Below the pieces are notes generated by a model that searched no databases, was not told the origin of the DNA, and was given only the letters and a program-made list of their open reading frames with translations. From Trichobilharzia regenti (Eukaryota; Platyhelminthes; Trematoda; Strigeidida; Schistosomatidae), in the NCBI GenBank assembly GCA_944472135.2, contig OX235270.1, positions 136,539,632 to 136,603,631 of the forward strand: a stretch of DNA of 64,000 nt. Direction: 5' to 3'. Positions 13,201 through 24,925 of this stretch are shown here, piece after piece (the stretch's first letter is position 1; each line of letters begins with the position of its first letter). A program made the position numbers and the translations under genes.

Positions 13201-14820
13201 CCGGGTGGAAGAAGAGATTACTGAAAGGTATCTATTTTTCATTTGGCAAAGAACAAGATTAAGAACTACACTTATCATTTGTTGAAATTTTGGAGATCAT
13301 TTATCAATGTTTCGCATTTAGTTATGCCCAGACTGTGTCATTCTGACTAGCTTTCAGTATGAGTTTGCAGAGAAGTCCACCTGTTTAATTTACCACATTT
13401 CATGTAGCACACAAAGGTAGAGACATAAAACTAAATGGAAGTTTAACGAGCGAAAATGTGAGGGAGAATAAATAGTGACAAGGAAAAACATGAGTTGAAT
13501 AAATACGTAAGATTACACAGAGTGAATGCAGGTGTACCAGTGCCAAAGATTTGCAGTCACATCTCCGGTAGTTCTTCAAGCTGACTGTCAACAATTTTAT
13601 GAACCAATATCACTTTTTAATTTGACCGACCCAAACACATTTTAAACCTTAACATGTGCTGGCTAGCATTGTCCCTGGAGAAAGGCGATGGCTTTGTATG
13701 CCATCACGTGTTCTAGCCATCTCAACCTATTCAGCTTCCCTACCTTGAAGACTAACCCTCCCCACCTAAACATTTATGCGTAACCTCAACAGCACTCGCC
13801 ATATTACACTGCTTTACTCATGAGATAGAACGCGGACACCTATAATCAAATACCGGTATTATTTTCATATTTTACAGCATCAGAGGTTACTTCTCATAGT
13901 CTAGGTGGACAATATCATCAGTAAACTGTGAGTTGATGAGACTATTCCCTGATAAGTCTCTAAAGTCAATTACAGATTATTCTACTAATATATGTGTGAT
14001 TGAATTGAACTGATATAAGGATGACAGTTTAAGAATTCAGCCTTGTATTACATCCCACTCGGAAATGTGTTTTCTCGGATAATTCGCAAACAGTATTCAG
14101 TGAATAAAAAACATTCTGTTGGCTTAATGAAACTCGTAAACTGACGCACTACTTTTGCAGGCACTATAGTATTTCCTCAATAAGGTGAGAATTGAATATT
14201 TCGGCTGCATAAAACGAGTAAGTAGTATCCTGGGAATACCAATGACTACAACAAGTCTAGGAGTTATGCACTACAACTTTTACTTTACTGAATACACCAG
14301 CAGACTTTACATAAACACTTGACAGATCAAATTTATGCAGGAAGTCAGTAAGATTTAGTAAACTAAAAGTGCTTTCGGTTTCCACAGGAGTTCTCCGTGC
14401 CGAATTTATTCCTTCAAGGGCCTACAGAGATTAATTCTTCAATTAAATACCACTGACGTGGAAGAAATTCCATTCTTCATTACTACACTTAATGAAAAGA
14501 ATCATGTTTTTTATTTTAAAAACAGGAGCATTCGTAATGTTTTACTTTATGTAAATGCAGTTACATACAGTTGCACTAAGAACTCAACGCAGCTCGATAC
14601 ACAATAGTATATATACAAATAAACTGAAAAATAATGTCCTCCTTACCTTCTGAACAACTTGTCCTTATTCCAGGATTATACTTTTTTCACCTATGAGCCT
14701 GAGTTACGTCTACGAAATAGCAATATTACATCAGTTAAATCTTCCCCCAAAACCAAGGCCACTTGAAACCAATAGCAACATAGCAACAAGCGTCATTGAG
14801 GGGATATGCAATAAAGTCGC

Positions 14821-15063
14821 TCCGCCAGCCACAGTATAAGGCCAAACTTTGAGCCATAAATACATAAATTAATGAAAATAATGAATCAAAAGGCATGAAA
14901 CTGTTATACAGGGAACCCTTCTCTGATGTATGGCGAAAAAACTTTTGGTTTTGGATTTGGGTAACACATTTTATGTTTTCTCACTGCGGAGTGATGGTTG
15001 GATAGTTTCTGTTGCTAGTTTTGGACTAAGTGAAGTATATATTGTATATATGTGTATATATGT
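14821..15063. other. Non-coding DNA at duplication edge
   Basis: Sequence to the right of the break that ends the 8.3-kb duplication. No frame or recognised repeat was seen. The last ~30 bases are a TATATA/TGTATA low-complexity run leading directly into the tRNA-like element. Confidence 0.5.
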
Positions 15064-15135
15064 TCGTCGGTGGCACAGTCGTTAGGATTCTCGCCAACCA
15101 TGCACATGGTCCGGGGTTCGAGCCCTCGCCGACGC
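15064..15135 (+). mobile_element. tRNA-derived SINE head (tRNA-like sequence)
   Basis: Seventy-two bases have tRNA-like layout. A box-A-like TGGCACAGTCGTTAGG lies at 15071-15086 and a near-perfect box B, GGTTCGAGCCC, at 15115-15125. The ends TCGTCGG and CCGACGC can pair over six of seven positions as an acceptor stem. The anticodon arm is not convincing (CCATG/CATGG with almost no loop), so I do not call a functional tRNA. The non-coding tail that follows may be the SINE body. The RNA polymerase III promoter role is inferred from boxes A and B. Confidence 0.55.
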
Positions 15136-15585
15136 ACACCTGATATCTATGGTCGGCCTGCGAAATTTGGGCTACCGGTATCCACGCTAAAAATTCCATA
15201 TGTGTACCAAAAATACAGTGTGGAATCAAGCTGTGATCAAAAATATTGGTGTGACATCAAAAGTGCTAGAGATTTCCTAGAATCCTGGTTCTCAAGCGAT
15301 TATGCAATTAACAAACATGTTAATATAAACGAAATCTACCAACTAATAAAAAGTGAATCAAGCCAATAAAAAATTATCACTACGGATGTAAAGATAGTTA
15401 CCAGGAGACGCAATTCTATCACTAATGGAAAATTAAAATCAGTGCACTTTATGCTAAAAATTTAGCTGAAGATGTCCAGCAGGACGATGAAAGCTCCGCG
15501 ACTAAACCAAACAGCTGAGAGACACTATTAATTGCAGAACTACTAATTACAAAGTTAAACTACCACATTCAAAGTCCCATTGACC
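15136..15585. other. Possible SINE body and unassigned sequence up to the gap
   Basis: AT-rich sequence following the tRNA-like head. The first ~100 bases could be the SINE body. One 105-codon frame (15052-15369) runs through the tRNA-like head and is judged accidental. Nothing else is recognised before the run of Ns. Confidence 0.4.
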
Positions 15586-16079
15586 NNNNNNNNNNNNNNN
15601 NNNNNNNNNNNNNNNNNNNNNNNNNNNNNNNNNNNNNNNNNNNNNNNNNNNNNNNNNNNNNNNNNNNNNNNNNNNNNNNNNNNNNNNNNNNNNNNNNNNN
15701 NNNNNNNNNNNNNNNNNNNNNNNNNNNNNNNNNNNNNNNNNNNNNNNNNNNNNNNNNNNNNNNNNNNNNNNNNNNNNNNNNNNNNNNNNNNNNNNNNNNN
15801 NNNNNNNNNNNNNNNNNNNNNNNNNNNNNNNNNNNNNNNNNNNNNNNNNNNNNNNNNNNNNNNNNNNNNNNNNNNNNNNNNNNNNNNNNNNNNNNNNNNN
15901 NNNNNNNNNNNNNNNNNNNNNNNNNNNNNNNNNNNNNNNNNNNNNNNNNNNNNNNNNNNNNNNNNNNNNNNNNNNNNNNNNNNNNNNNNNNNNNNNNNNN
16001 NNNNNNNNNNNNNNNNNNNNNNNNNNNNNNNNNNNNNNNNNNNNNNNNNNNNNNNNNNNNNNNNNNNNNNNNNNNNNNN
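15586..16079. other. Assembly gap (494 N)
   Basis: A run of unknown bases. It lies exactly at the left edge of the retrotransposon array, so the true left boundary of the array cannot be seen. Confidence 1.
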
Positions 16080-17692
16080 TTGAATAGTTCACATATGTCT
16101 GCAGAGTTTAGTGCATAGCCTACCTTTGTCTATGAGGAGAGAAATGCTGTGATTTTTGCGATTCATTCGCCTCCTTAAGATTTCTGTGAGTGGATACACT
16201 CTAGCAGGACAGGACTGGCTACTGCGATGCGTTCTTCCTTTCTCATACGGAAATCTCGAGCTTGTGAGATGGAGCTAAGGGTGTCAAGTATTAGACCTAG
16301 AGTGCCAAAGTCGTGGTGTTTGAAGTAACTTGTTGAGAGTCTCTTCAGTTTCGTACGATCCTTTGGTTTTATGAATGACTTTCTGTGTGGGGAAACCTTT
16401 AGTGTTTGGAGTGGAATGACAGCATCTAAGCATGTGTTAGAGTTATGGTAGAAGATGGTTAGGGCTCTCGATAGGTCATCAGTAGTGAAGTATTCATCCC
16501 ATTCGGAGGATCTTAGCATCGATTCAACTAAGGCCCAGTTTGCCTTACCATAGTTCCTATATTTTACTTGTTGTGAAGTGGAGGTATGAGATGCATTGCT
16601 ACTCAGCGGAAGTGGCAGTGCACACATCACTGTTTTGTGGTCGCTCCCTGGAAACTCAGAACCTACTAGCGTTGAAAGGGGGCTTATATTGTGGCAGAAG
16701 ATTAAGTCTAGTACGTTGTTACCTCTTGTGGGAGTAGTGACAGTTTGTTTCCAGCCAAGTATATCCAGCGTGTCTAAGAACTTATCAAATTTAGTTGGGC
16801 CTGTGGGTATATCCCAGTTGATTTCAGGTAAGTTAAAGTCCCCACATAGGATCTTATGATCGTATTGTAAGTCGGATAATTGCTCCAGAGTATTAATAAG
16901 TTGGGTCTCGTAATTACTAAAGGTGCCAGGTGCTCTGTAGGTGCATCCAATTAATGCTGTTACGTTATTTAAGTGTACATTAACCCATAGAGTCTCAGGC
17001 ATGTTAAGTGTACTACTTTCTAGCTGTGATACAGTAAGTGCATTCAGAAAGTACATGAGACAACCCCCTCCCTTACCACCTTCCCTGTCACACCGAAAGT
17101 GTGTGTAGTTATCTAAGCTTATTTCTTCATCCAGGATGTTCGAATGACACCAAGATTCAGTGATGACAATTACAGGGGGTTTGTATATTACTGTGAGTGC
17201 TCTGAGCATCGGCAATTTATTTAGAACAGATCTAGCATTTATGAGGATTAGGTAAAGATGAGAGTTGAAGTAGCATTTGAAGTATTTAAGTTCGTTAGTC
17301 AGCCCCGAATATGGTTCAGCACCCAGTAGTTCTGCTGGACATGACGATCCTATGTTAAGAGGAGTTTCAGCATCATGCTCACCTATGTCTATCGAGTTGG
17401 TGTGTGCTGTTTTCGGTGAAGAATTAGGAGTTGGAGTACTGGATTTGCTATAGACTAAGGAATTTTTATTTTTAGTTAGGTTACAGAAGTGGGTAGGGTT
17501 CTTTATTTGACCTATACTTGTGCAAGTGTCAAGTGTGCCTAATGGATACGGGTGCACTAGACCGTTCCTGTTTTCATGCAAGGAGGGAGCCAGCACTAGT
17601 GGTTTAGGAGTGTTAACATCCCTACCAGCTGTTTTTTCAACGCTGACAGGGACGCGGGGGATAAAAAATGATTGGATCCTTGTGATGACCAT
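16080..17692 (-). pseudogene. Endonuclease half of ORF2, array block E1
   Basis: The 505-codon frame 16175-17692 holds an apurinic-type endonuclease: NARSVLNK, TESWCH, GGGCLMYF, CGDFNLPEINW and GSDHKTV appear in order. It lacks the reverse transcriptase. Toward 16080 a five-base AGGAC duplication and an extra T near 16109 shift the frame, and the block then meets the gap at the position where other E blocks are cut (TTGAATAGTTCACAT). It cannot be functional alone. Confidence 0.8.
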
Positions 17693-18006
17693 GGCTTATT
17701 ATTCCACCTATTGTTTGATGCTAGTTGTGTCCTTGTGTGGGTTTCGTGTGTACTGCATTGTGGGTTAGTTCCCAGCAGACTTGTACCATATATCCGGTCA
17801 AAATTTGTTTGTGTGCCATACTCTGAAGACCCTGAGTTGTTGGTAGCCGAGTTCTGACTATTACCACTTGTACTATTGAGGGTGACATTGTGTGACATTT
17901 GATATTAGTGTGTGCCATGGTGCGATTTAGCACGTTGTGAGTGCTAATACTATTGACCGTGGGAGTGTGGGCTTATTTAAGCTGCCACTGTTTTTGTTGG
18001 TATGAT

Positions 18007-18930
18007 TTAGGGGCATATTTTCCTTATCTTTAGCAATGGAGTTATGGCTAGGAGAGGACAATGTCGAATTTCGGGGGTTTTGACTTTTTTTCTGGGGTTA
18101 TTTAGTGGCATTTTAGATTCTGCGGTGATGGGTGGTATGGTTTTATTATTTATTTGGTTACAGTCTAGTGGCCTTTCGGCTGGTGTTGCACTCTGATGGG
18201 ATAATTCTGTGTGTTTTGAGAGGGGTGATGCGGTGGGGTCTACTGTATCTTTCACAGGGTTGGGAATAATGGCTGCTTGCAATGTCCTATTACCTATTTC
18301 ACAATTAGTCTTAGCGAGATAATTGTATGCGCGCCTTTCTATGACTGTTTTGTCCACCCCGACCTTTATATGTTTGTAGTTTCTGGCTTGCGATAGGGTG
18401 TGTTGGGAGTGGATGAATTTTCTGGTCTCTGTCGGTGTTTCGAACTGAAAACGAATAGGACAACACTTTTCATGTTGACTCTTCTTCAGCCTATAGCACT
18501 TAGTCTTGGAGTTAGGCATTTTCGCCTCACTGAGTGAGATGCGCTGTACCTTTTTTAGTGCCTCATTGTCCGGAACGTTATAGACAATAGCACTCAGTTT
18601 TGCATCGAGTCGTTTTGTTACTTCTGTGGTAACAAAATTAATGAGGTTATCTACCTTAGTTACCGATTCTGTGTCAAGCTTGTTAAGGTTTACAGTTTTC
18701 ATGAGGATAGTTAGAGGTGTCAGTTCACAGACCTGCGATCTGATATCGCTGATCTGATCTGATAATTTGGATATCTCGGTATTGGTTTCGATGTTTCCAG
18801 CATTTACTGACTTACTGTTTTTTATTTGCCTTAACTCAGCCTTAAGTTCTCCTATAGACAACTTTAGAAGTCCTATTTCTGAAGATAGTACTGAAAAAGA
18901 GCTTGATGGCTGGAGTTTTTCGATAAGCAC
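18007..18930 (-). pseudogene. ORF1-like protein, frameshifted, block E1
   Basis: Same protein as the 334-residue ORF1 of the other E blocks, but one G is missing from the run near 18080, which changes the C-terminal residues and shortens the frame to 307 codons. The N-terminal coiled-coil stretch and the RRM-like segment around SAIVYNVPD are retained. The frame is also open upstream (to about 19115) without an ATG. Confidence 0.7.
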
Positions 18931-19153
18931 ATAAGGTGAAGGGAGGAGTTCTGTATGAGCAGAGGGTACTGAATTTTTAGGAGTAGTGCTAATACTAGCT
19001 GTCAGTACAGTATTATCCTCAGTTCCAGCTCGACGCTTACGGCATACAAGTGAGTTATGTGACTCACTAAAGCCGTTTGCAGGGGGTGTATGCTTGATGT
19101 AGCAATCAAGGACGTTAAATTAGACACCAGTTTTACACGGGATTGTGTTCGTT

Positions 19154-19986
19154 GCAGGTAACTACCTTAAGCCCTCAGTCCAGCTACTCGATATACACCC
19201 TATTACTAATATGGCACAAACTCCATCTTCACTCACACCAAACCAATTTAATTAACACTGTTGAATTCAATTACACTAATATTAACCAAACTATAAGAAC
19301 CCTCAAAAGTTCAAAAGGTTTCGGTACCGACGGTATATCATCTTACTTCTATAAATATGTTGGCCCTGACATTCCTCTACTGCTGCTTAAAATATTCACA
19401 ATGTCCCTAGAAACCCAAACTTACCCTGACATATGGAAGACAACATTCATTATGCCTAAACACAAATCTGGCTCGAAAACTGAAGTCAGTAACTACCGGC
19501 CGATCAATATCACACCTATAGTATCTAGAATCATGGAGAGACTAGTCAAAGATAACTTAATCAAACATATGCTTAGCTGCAATATTATAAGTCCGAACCA
19601 ACATGGATTCCTGAAATCCAGATCATGTTTAACATGTCACCTAGACTTCTTCAATTTTGTAACCAGCAGTCGTGACAGACGGCAACTAGTACTTGTCATC
19701 TACTTTGACATTTCTAAGGCATTTGACCGTGTTGACCATTTACTGCTAACAAATAAGCTGAACTCCTTAGGAATACGTGACCCATTATTAGGAAGGCTTA
19801 AATCATTCCTTAACAATAGGTCCCAAATAGTTAAACTAGGGTCTGCAACCTCCAAACCTAGCCCTATCACTTCTGGTGTAGTACAAGGTAGTGTCATTGG
19901 ACCCCTCCTATTTACACTATACATCAATGACATATGCGCTTGCTTCACGCACAGGAAATCATTCATCTTTGCAGATGACCTAAAAG
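19154..19986 (+). pseudogene. RT-only fragment, block R (+), turn 1
   Basis: Starts abruptly at GCAGGTAACTACC, inside what is the middle of ORF2 in uncut copies, and is joined to the 5' leader of the inverted E1 block. It encodes RT motifs NYRPINITP, FDISKAFDRV (~19704), GVVQGSVIGPLL and FADDLK (~19966). A four-base insertion near 19250, relative to uncut copies, puts the first ~30 codons out of frame. It ends at the loop. Confidence 0.85.
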
Positions 19987-20087
19987 TGGAGAATACATAA
20001 GGACGACCGAGCAGTCATTTTATCTAATTCCTTCTGCACTACATTCTCGAAGTACTCTAAGTCATCACATTGGAATGTATAAGCTAC
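19987..20087 (-). repeat. Loop of R/R turn 1 (minus orientation)
   Basis: About 101 bases of ORF2 sequence just downstream of FADDLK (VAYTFQCDDLEYF... on the minus strand) separate the converging R blocks. The same loop is in plus orientation at 24818-24919 and 29662-29763 and in minus orientation at 37379-37480. Confidence 0.85.
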
Positions 20088-20920
20088 TTTTAGGTCATCT
20101 GCAAAGATGAATGATTTCCTGTGCGTGAAGCAAGCGCATATGTCATTGATGTATAGTGTAAATAGGAGGGGTCCAATGACACTACCTTGTACTACACCAG
20201 AAGTGATAGGGCTAGGTTTGGAGGTTGCAGACCCTAGTTTAACTATTTGGGACCTATTGTTAAGGAATGATTTAAGCCTTCCTAATAATGGGTCACGTAT
20301 TCCTAAGGAGTTCAGCTTATTTGTTAGCAGTAAATGGTCAACACGGTCAAATGCCTTAGAAATGTCAAAGTAGATGACAAGTACTAGTTGCCGTCTGTCA
20401 CGACTGCTGGTTACAAAATTGAAGAAGTCTAGGTGACATGTTAAACATGATCTGGATTTCAGGAATCCATGTTGGTTCGGACTTATAATATTGCAGCTAA
20501 GCATATGTTTGATTAAGTTATCTTTGACTAGTCTCTCCATGATTCTAGATACTATAGGTGTGATATTGATCGGCCGGTAGTTACTGACTTCAGTTTTCGA
20601 GCCAGATTTGTGTTTAGGCATAATGAATGTTGTCTTCCATATGTCAGGGTAAGTTTGGGTTTCTAGGGACATTGTGAATATTTTAAGCAGCAGTAGAGGA
20701 ATGTCAGGGCCAACATATTTATAGAAGTAAGATGATATACCGTCGGTACCGAAACCTTTTGAACTTTTGAGGGTTCTTATAGTTTGGTTAATATTAGTGT
20801 AATTGAATTCAACAGTGTTAATTAAATTGGTTTGGTGTGAGTGAAGATGGAGTTTGTGCCATATTAGTAATAGGGTGTATATCGAGTAGCTGGACTGAGG
20901 GCTTAAGGTAGTTACCTGCA
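20088..20920 (-). pseudogene. RT-only fragment, block R (-), turn 1
   Basis: Inverted partner of 19154-19986; with the loop its frame extends over 19980-20930. It carries the same RT motifs, the same four-base insertion and the same cut point at GCAGGTAACTACC, here joined to the leader of block E+ at 20921. It forms one arm of a palindrome with the preceding R block. Confidence 0.85.
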
Positions 20921-20953
20921 ACGAACCCAATCCCGTGTAAAACTGGTGTCTAA

Positions 20954-22147
20954 TTTAACGTCCTTGATTGCTACATCAAGCATACACCCCCTGCAAACGG
21001 CTTTAGTGAGTCACATAACTCACTTGTATGCCGTAAGCGTCGAGCTGGAACTGAGGATAAAACTGTACTGACAGCTAGTATTAGCACTACTCCTAAAAAT
21101 TCAGTACCCTCTGCTCATACAGAACTCCTCCCTTCACCTTATGTGCTTATCGAAAAACTCCAGCCATCAAGCTCTTTTTCAGTACTATCTTCAGAAATAG
21201 AACTTCTAAAGTTGTCTATAGGAGAACTTAAGGCTGAGTTAAGGGAAATAAAAAACAGTAAGTCAGTAAATGCTGGAAACATCGAAACCAATACCGAGAT
21301 ATCCAAATTATCAGATCAGATCAGCGATATCAGATCGCAGGTCTGTGAACTGACACCTCTAACTATCCTCATGAAAACTGTAAACCTTAACAAGCTTGAC
21401 ACAGAATCGGTAACTAAGGTAGATAACCTCATTAATTTTGTTACCACAGAAGTAACAAAACGACTCGACGCAAAACTGAGTGCTATTGTCTACAACGTTC
21501 CGGACAATGAGGCACTAAAAAAGGTACAGCGCATCTTACTTAGTGAAGCGAAAATGCCTAACTCCAAGACTAAGTGCTATAGGCTGAAGAAGAGTCAACA
21601 TGAAAAGTGTTGTCCTATTCGTTTTCAGTTCGAAACACCGGCAGAGACCAGAAAATTCATCCACTCCCAACACACCCTATCGCAAGCCAGAAACTACAAA
21701 CATATAAAGGTCGGGGTGGACAAAACAGTCATAGAAAGGCGCGCATACAACTATCTCGCTAAGACTAATTGTGAAATAGGTAATAGGACATTGCAAGCAG
21801 CCATTATTCCCAACCCTGTGAAAGATACAGTAGACCCCACCGCATCACCCCTCTCAAAACACACAGAATTATCCCATCAGAGTGCAACACCAGCCGAAAG
21901 GCCACTAGACTGTAACCAAATAAATAATAAAACCATACCACCCATCACCGCAGAATCTAAAATGCCACTAAATAACCCCAGAAAAAAAGTCAAAACCCCC
22001 CGAAATTCGACTTTGTCCTCTCCTAGCCATAACTCCATTGCTAAAGATAAGGAAAATATGCCCCTAAATCATACCAACAAAAACAGTGGCAGCTTAAATA
22101 AGCCCACACTCCCACGGTCAATAGTATTAGCACTCACAACGTGCTAA
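20954..22147 (+). CDS. ORF1-like protein of array element (block E2)
   Basis: The frame is open from 20954 (stop TAA at 20951) to TAA at 22145-22147. It contains no in-frame ATG before the middle of the protein; the nominal start at 21143 is GTG. The homologous intact element at 44-49 kb has a true ATG, so this copy is probably 5'-truncated. From 21143, residues 15-70 are rich in heptad-like L/I/E/K (coiled coil), and residues 114-200, starting SAIVYNVPD, match the RRM-like part of the 1522-residue protein. The role is by analogy: nucleic-acid-binding ORF1 protein of a non-LTR element. Confidence 0.6.
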   Translation, partial: FNVLDCYIKHTPPANGFSESHNSLVCRKRRAGTEDKTVLTASISTTPKNSVPSAHTELLPSPYVLIEKLQPSSSFSVLSSEIELLKLSIGELKAELREIKNSKSVNAGNIETNTEISKLSDQISDIRSQVCELTPLTILMKTVNLNKLDTESVTKVDNLINFVTTEVTKRLDAKLSAIVYNVPDNEALKKVQRILLSEAKMPNSKTKCYRLKKSQHEKCCPIRFQFETPAETRKFIHSQHTLSQARNYKHIKVGVDKTVIERRAYNYLAKTNCEIGNRTLQAAIIPNPVKDTVDPTASPLSKHTELSHQSATPAERPLDCNQINNKTIPPITAESKMPLNNPRKKVKTPRNSTLSSPSHNSIAKDKENMPLNHTNKNSGSLNKPTLPRSIVLALTTC

Positions 22148-22371
22148 ATCGCACCATGGCACACACTAATATCCAATGTCACCCTCAATAGTACAAGTGG
22201 TAATAGTCAGAACTCGGCTACCAACAACTCAGGGTCTTCAGAGTATGGCACACAAACAAATTTTGACCGGATATATGGTACAAGTCTGCTGGGAACTAAC
22301 CCACAATGCAGTACACACGAAACCCACACAAGGACACAACTAGCATCAAACAATAGGTGGAATAATAAGCC

Positions 22372-24925
22372 ATGGTCATCACAAGGATCCAATCATTTTT
22401 TATCCCCCGCGTCCCTGTCAGCGTTGAAAAAACAGCTGGTAGGGATGTTAACACTCCTAAACCACTAGTGCTGGCTCCCTCCTTGCATGAAAACAGGAAC
22501 GGTCTAGTGCACCCGTATCCATTAGGCACACTTGACACTTGCACAAGTATAGGTCAAATAAAGAACCCTACCCACTTCTGTAACCTAACTAAAAATAAAA
22601 ATTCCTTAGTCTATAGCAAATCCAGTACTCCAACTCCTAATTCTTCACCGAAAACAGCACACACCAACTCGATAGACATAGGTGAGCATGATGCTGAAAC
22701 TCCTCTTAACATAGGATCGTCATGTCCAGCAGAACTACTGGGTGCTGAACCATATTCGGGGCTGACTAACGAACTTAAATACTTCAAATGCTACTTCAAC
22801 TCTCATCTTTACCTAATCCTCATAAATGCTAGATCTGTTCTAAATAAATTGCCGATGCTCAGAGCACTCACAGTAATATACAAACCCCCTGTAATTGTCA
22901 TCACTGAATCTTGGTGTCATTCGAACATCCTGGATGAAGAAATAAGCTTAGATAACTACACACACTTTCGGTGTGACAGGGAAGGTGGTAAGGGAGGGGG
23001 TTGTCTCATGTACTTTCTGAATGCACTTACTGTATCACAGCTAGAAAGTAGTACACTTAACATGCCTGAGACTCTATGGGTTAATGTACACTTAAATAAC
23101 GTAACAGCATTAATTGGATGCACCTACAGAGCACCTGGCACCTTTAGTAATTACGAGACCCAACTTATTAATACTCTGGAGCAATTATCCGACTTACAAT
23201 ACGATCATAAGATCCTATGTGGGGACTTTAACTTACCTGAAATCAACTGGGATATACCCACAGGCCCAACTAAATTTGATAAGTTCTTAGACACACTGGA
23301 TATACTTGGCTGGAAACAAACTGTCACTACTCCCACAAGAGGTAACAACGTACTAGACTTAATCTTCTGCCACAATATAAGCCCCCTTTCAACGCTAGTA
23401 GGTTCTGAGTTTCCAGGGAGCGACCACAAAACAGTGATGTGTGCACTGCCAATTCCGCTGAGTAGCAATGCATCTCATACCTCCACTTCACAACAAGTAA
23501 AATATAGGAACTATAGTAAGGCAAACTGGGCCTTAGTTGAATCGATGCTAAGATCCTCCAAATGGGATGAATACTTCACTACTGATGACCTATCGAGAGC
23601 CCTAACCATCTTCTACCATAACTCTAACACATGCTTAGATGCTGTCATTCCACTCCAAACACTAAAGGTTTCCCCACACAGAAAGTCATTCATAAAACCA
23701 AAGGATCGTACGAAACTGAAGAGACTCTCAACAAGTTACTTCAAACACCACGACTTTGGCACTCTAGGTCTAATACTTAACACCCTTAGCTCCATCTCAC
23801 AAGCTCGAGATTTCCGTATGAGAAAGGAAGAACGCATCGCAGTAGCCAGTCCTGCTAGAGTGTATGCACTCACAGAAATCTTAAGGAAGCGAATGAATCG
23901 CAAAAATCACAGCATTTCTCTCCTCATAGACAAAGGTAGGCTATGCACTAACTCTGCAGACATATGTGAACTATTCAACAAAACGTTTGCAGGTAACTAC
24001 CTTAAGCCCTCAGTCCAGCTACTCGATATACACCCTATTACTAATATGGCACAAACTCCATCTTCACTCACACCAAACCAAATTAACACTGTTGAATTCA
24101 ATTACACTAATATTAACCAAACTATAAGAACCCTCAAAAGTTCAAAAGGTTTCGGTACCGACGGTATATCATCTTACTTCTATAAATATGTTGGCCCTGA
24201 CATTCCTCTACTGCTGCTTAAAATATTCACAATGTCCCTAGAAACCCAAACTTACCCTGACATATGGAAGACAACATTCATTATGCCTAAACACAAATCT
24301 GGCTCGAAAACTGAAGTCAGTAACTACCGGCCGATCAATATCACACCTATAGTATCTAGAATCATGGAGAGACTAGTCAAAGATAACTTAATCAAACATA
24401 TGCTTAGCTGCAATATTATAAGTCCGAACCAACATGGATTCCTGAAATCCAGATCATGTTTAACATGTCACCTAGACTTCTTCAATTTTGTAACCAGCAG
24501 TCGTGACAGACGGCAACTAGTACTTGTCATCTACTTTGACATTTCTAAGGCATTTGACCGTGTTGACCATTTACTGCTAACAAATAAGCTGAACTCCTTA
24601 GGAATACGTGACCCATTATTAGGAAGGCTTAAATCATTCCTTAACAATAGGTCCCAAATAGTTAAACTAGGGTCTGCAACCTCCAAACCTAGCCCTATCA
24701 CTTCTGGTGTAGTACAAGGTAGTGTCATTGGACCCCTCCTATTTACACTATACATCAATGACATATGCGCTTGCTTCACGCACAGGGAAATCATTCATCT
24801 TTGCAGATGACCTAAAAGTAGCTTATACATTCCAATGTGATGACTTAGAGTACTTCGAGAATGTAGTGCAGAAGGAATTAGATAAAATGACTGCTCGGTC
24901 GTCCTTATGGAATCTCCAATTTTAG
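22372..24925 (+). pseudogene. ORF2 endonuclease-reverse transcriptase (block E2 + native R)
   Basis: An 812-codon frame (22372-24810) encodes endonuclease (NARSVLNK ~151, TESW ~178, GDFNLPEINW ~284, GSDHKTV ~350) followed by RT (NYRPINITP, FDISKAFDRV ~722, GSVIGP ~783). An extra G near 24786 breaks the frame just before FADDLK, which continues in another frame to 24925. The native E/R junction at 23989 is uncut and lacks the four-base insertion of the R-only blocks. It ends at a loop and turn, with no thumb or 3' UTR. The short middle frame upstream is spoiled here by an 11-base deletion between AATGTCAC repeats near 22176. Confidence 0.8.
24818..24919 (+). repeat. Loop of full-length ORF2/ORF2 turn (plus orientation)
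   Basis: Same ~102-base loop as in the R/R turns, but here between two uncut ORF2 copies (E2-R to the left, R-E3 to the right). The turn occurs at CTCCAATTTTAGGTC, where TTTTAGGTCATCTGC is the reverse complement of the sequence encoding ADDLK. Confidence 0.85.

Larger units (their letters stand above)
8294..14820. repeat. Tandem segmental duplication, copy 2
   Basis: Second copy of the unit described at 1-6519. It ends at 14820, where copy 1 continues with unrelated sequence from 6520. Differences are sparse point changes and short indels (for example an 11-base gain near 9130 and a single-base loss near 12518). The 999-1448 frame of copy 1 is cut to 141 codons here by a new stop at 9723, which argues against that frame being a gene. 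Confidence 0.9.

Noticed and set aside
15064..15135. Functional tRNA gene
   Set aside because: The anticodon arm cannot be drawn with a normal seven-base loop, and the first acceptor pair is mismatched; a SINE head is more likely.
15547..16092. Open frames spanning the N run
   Set aside because: Composed almost entirely of unknown residues.
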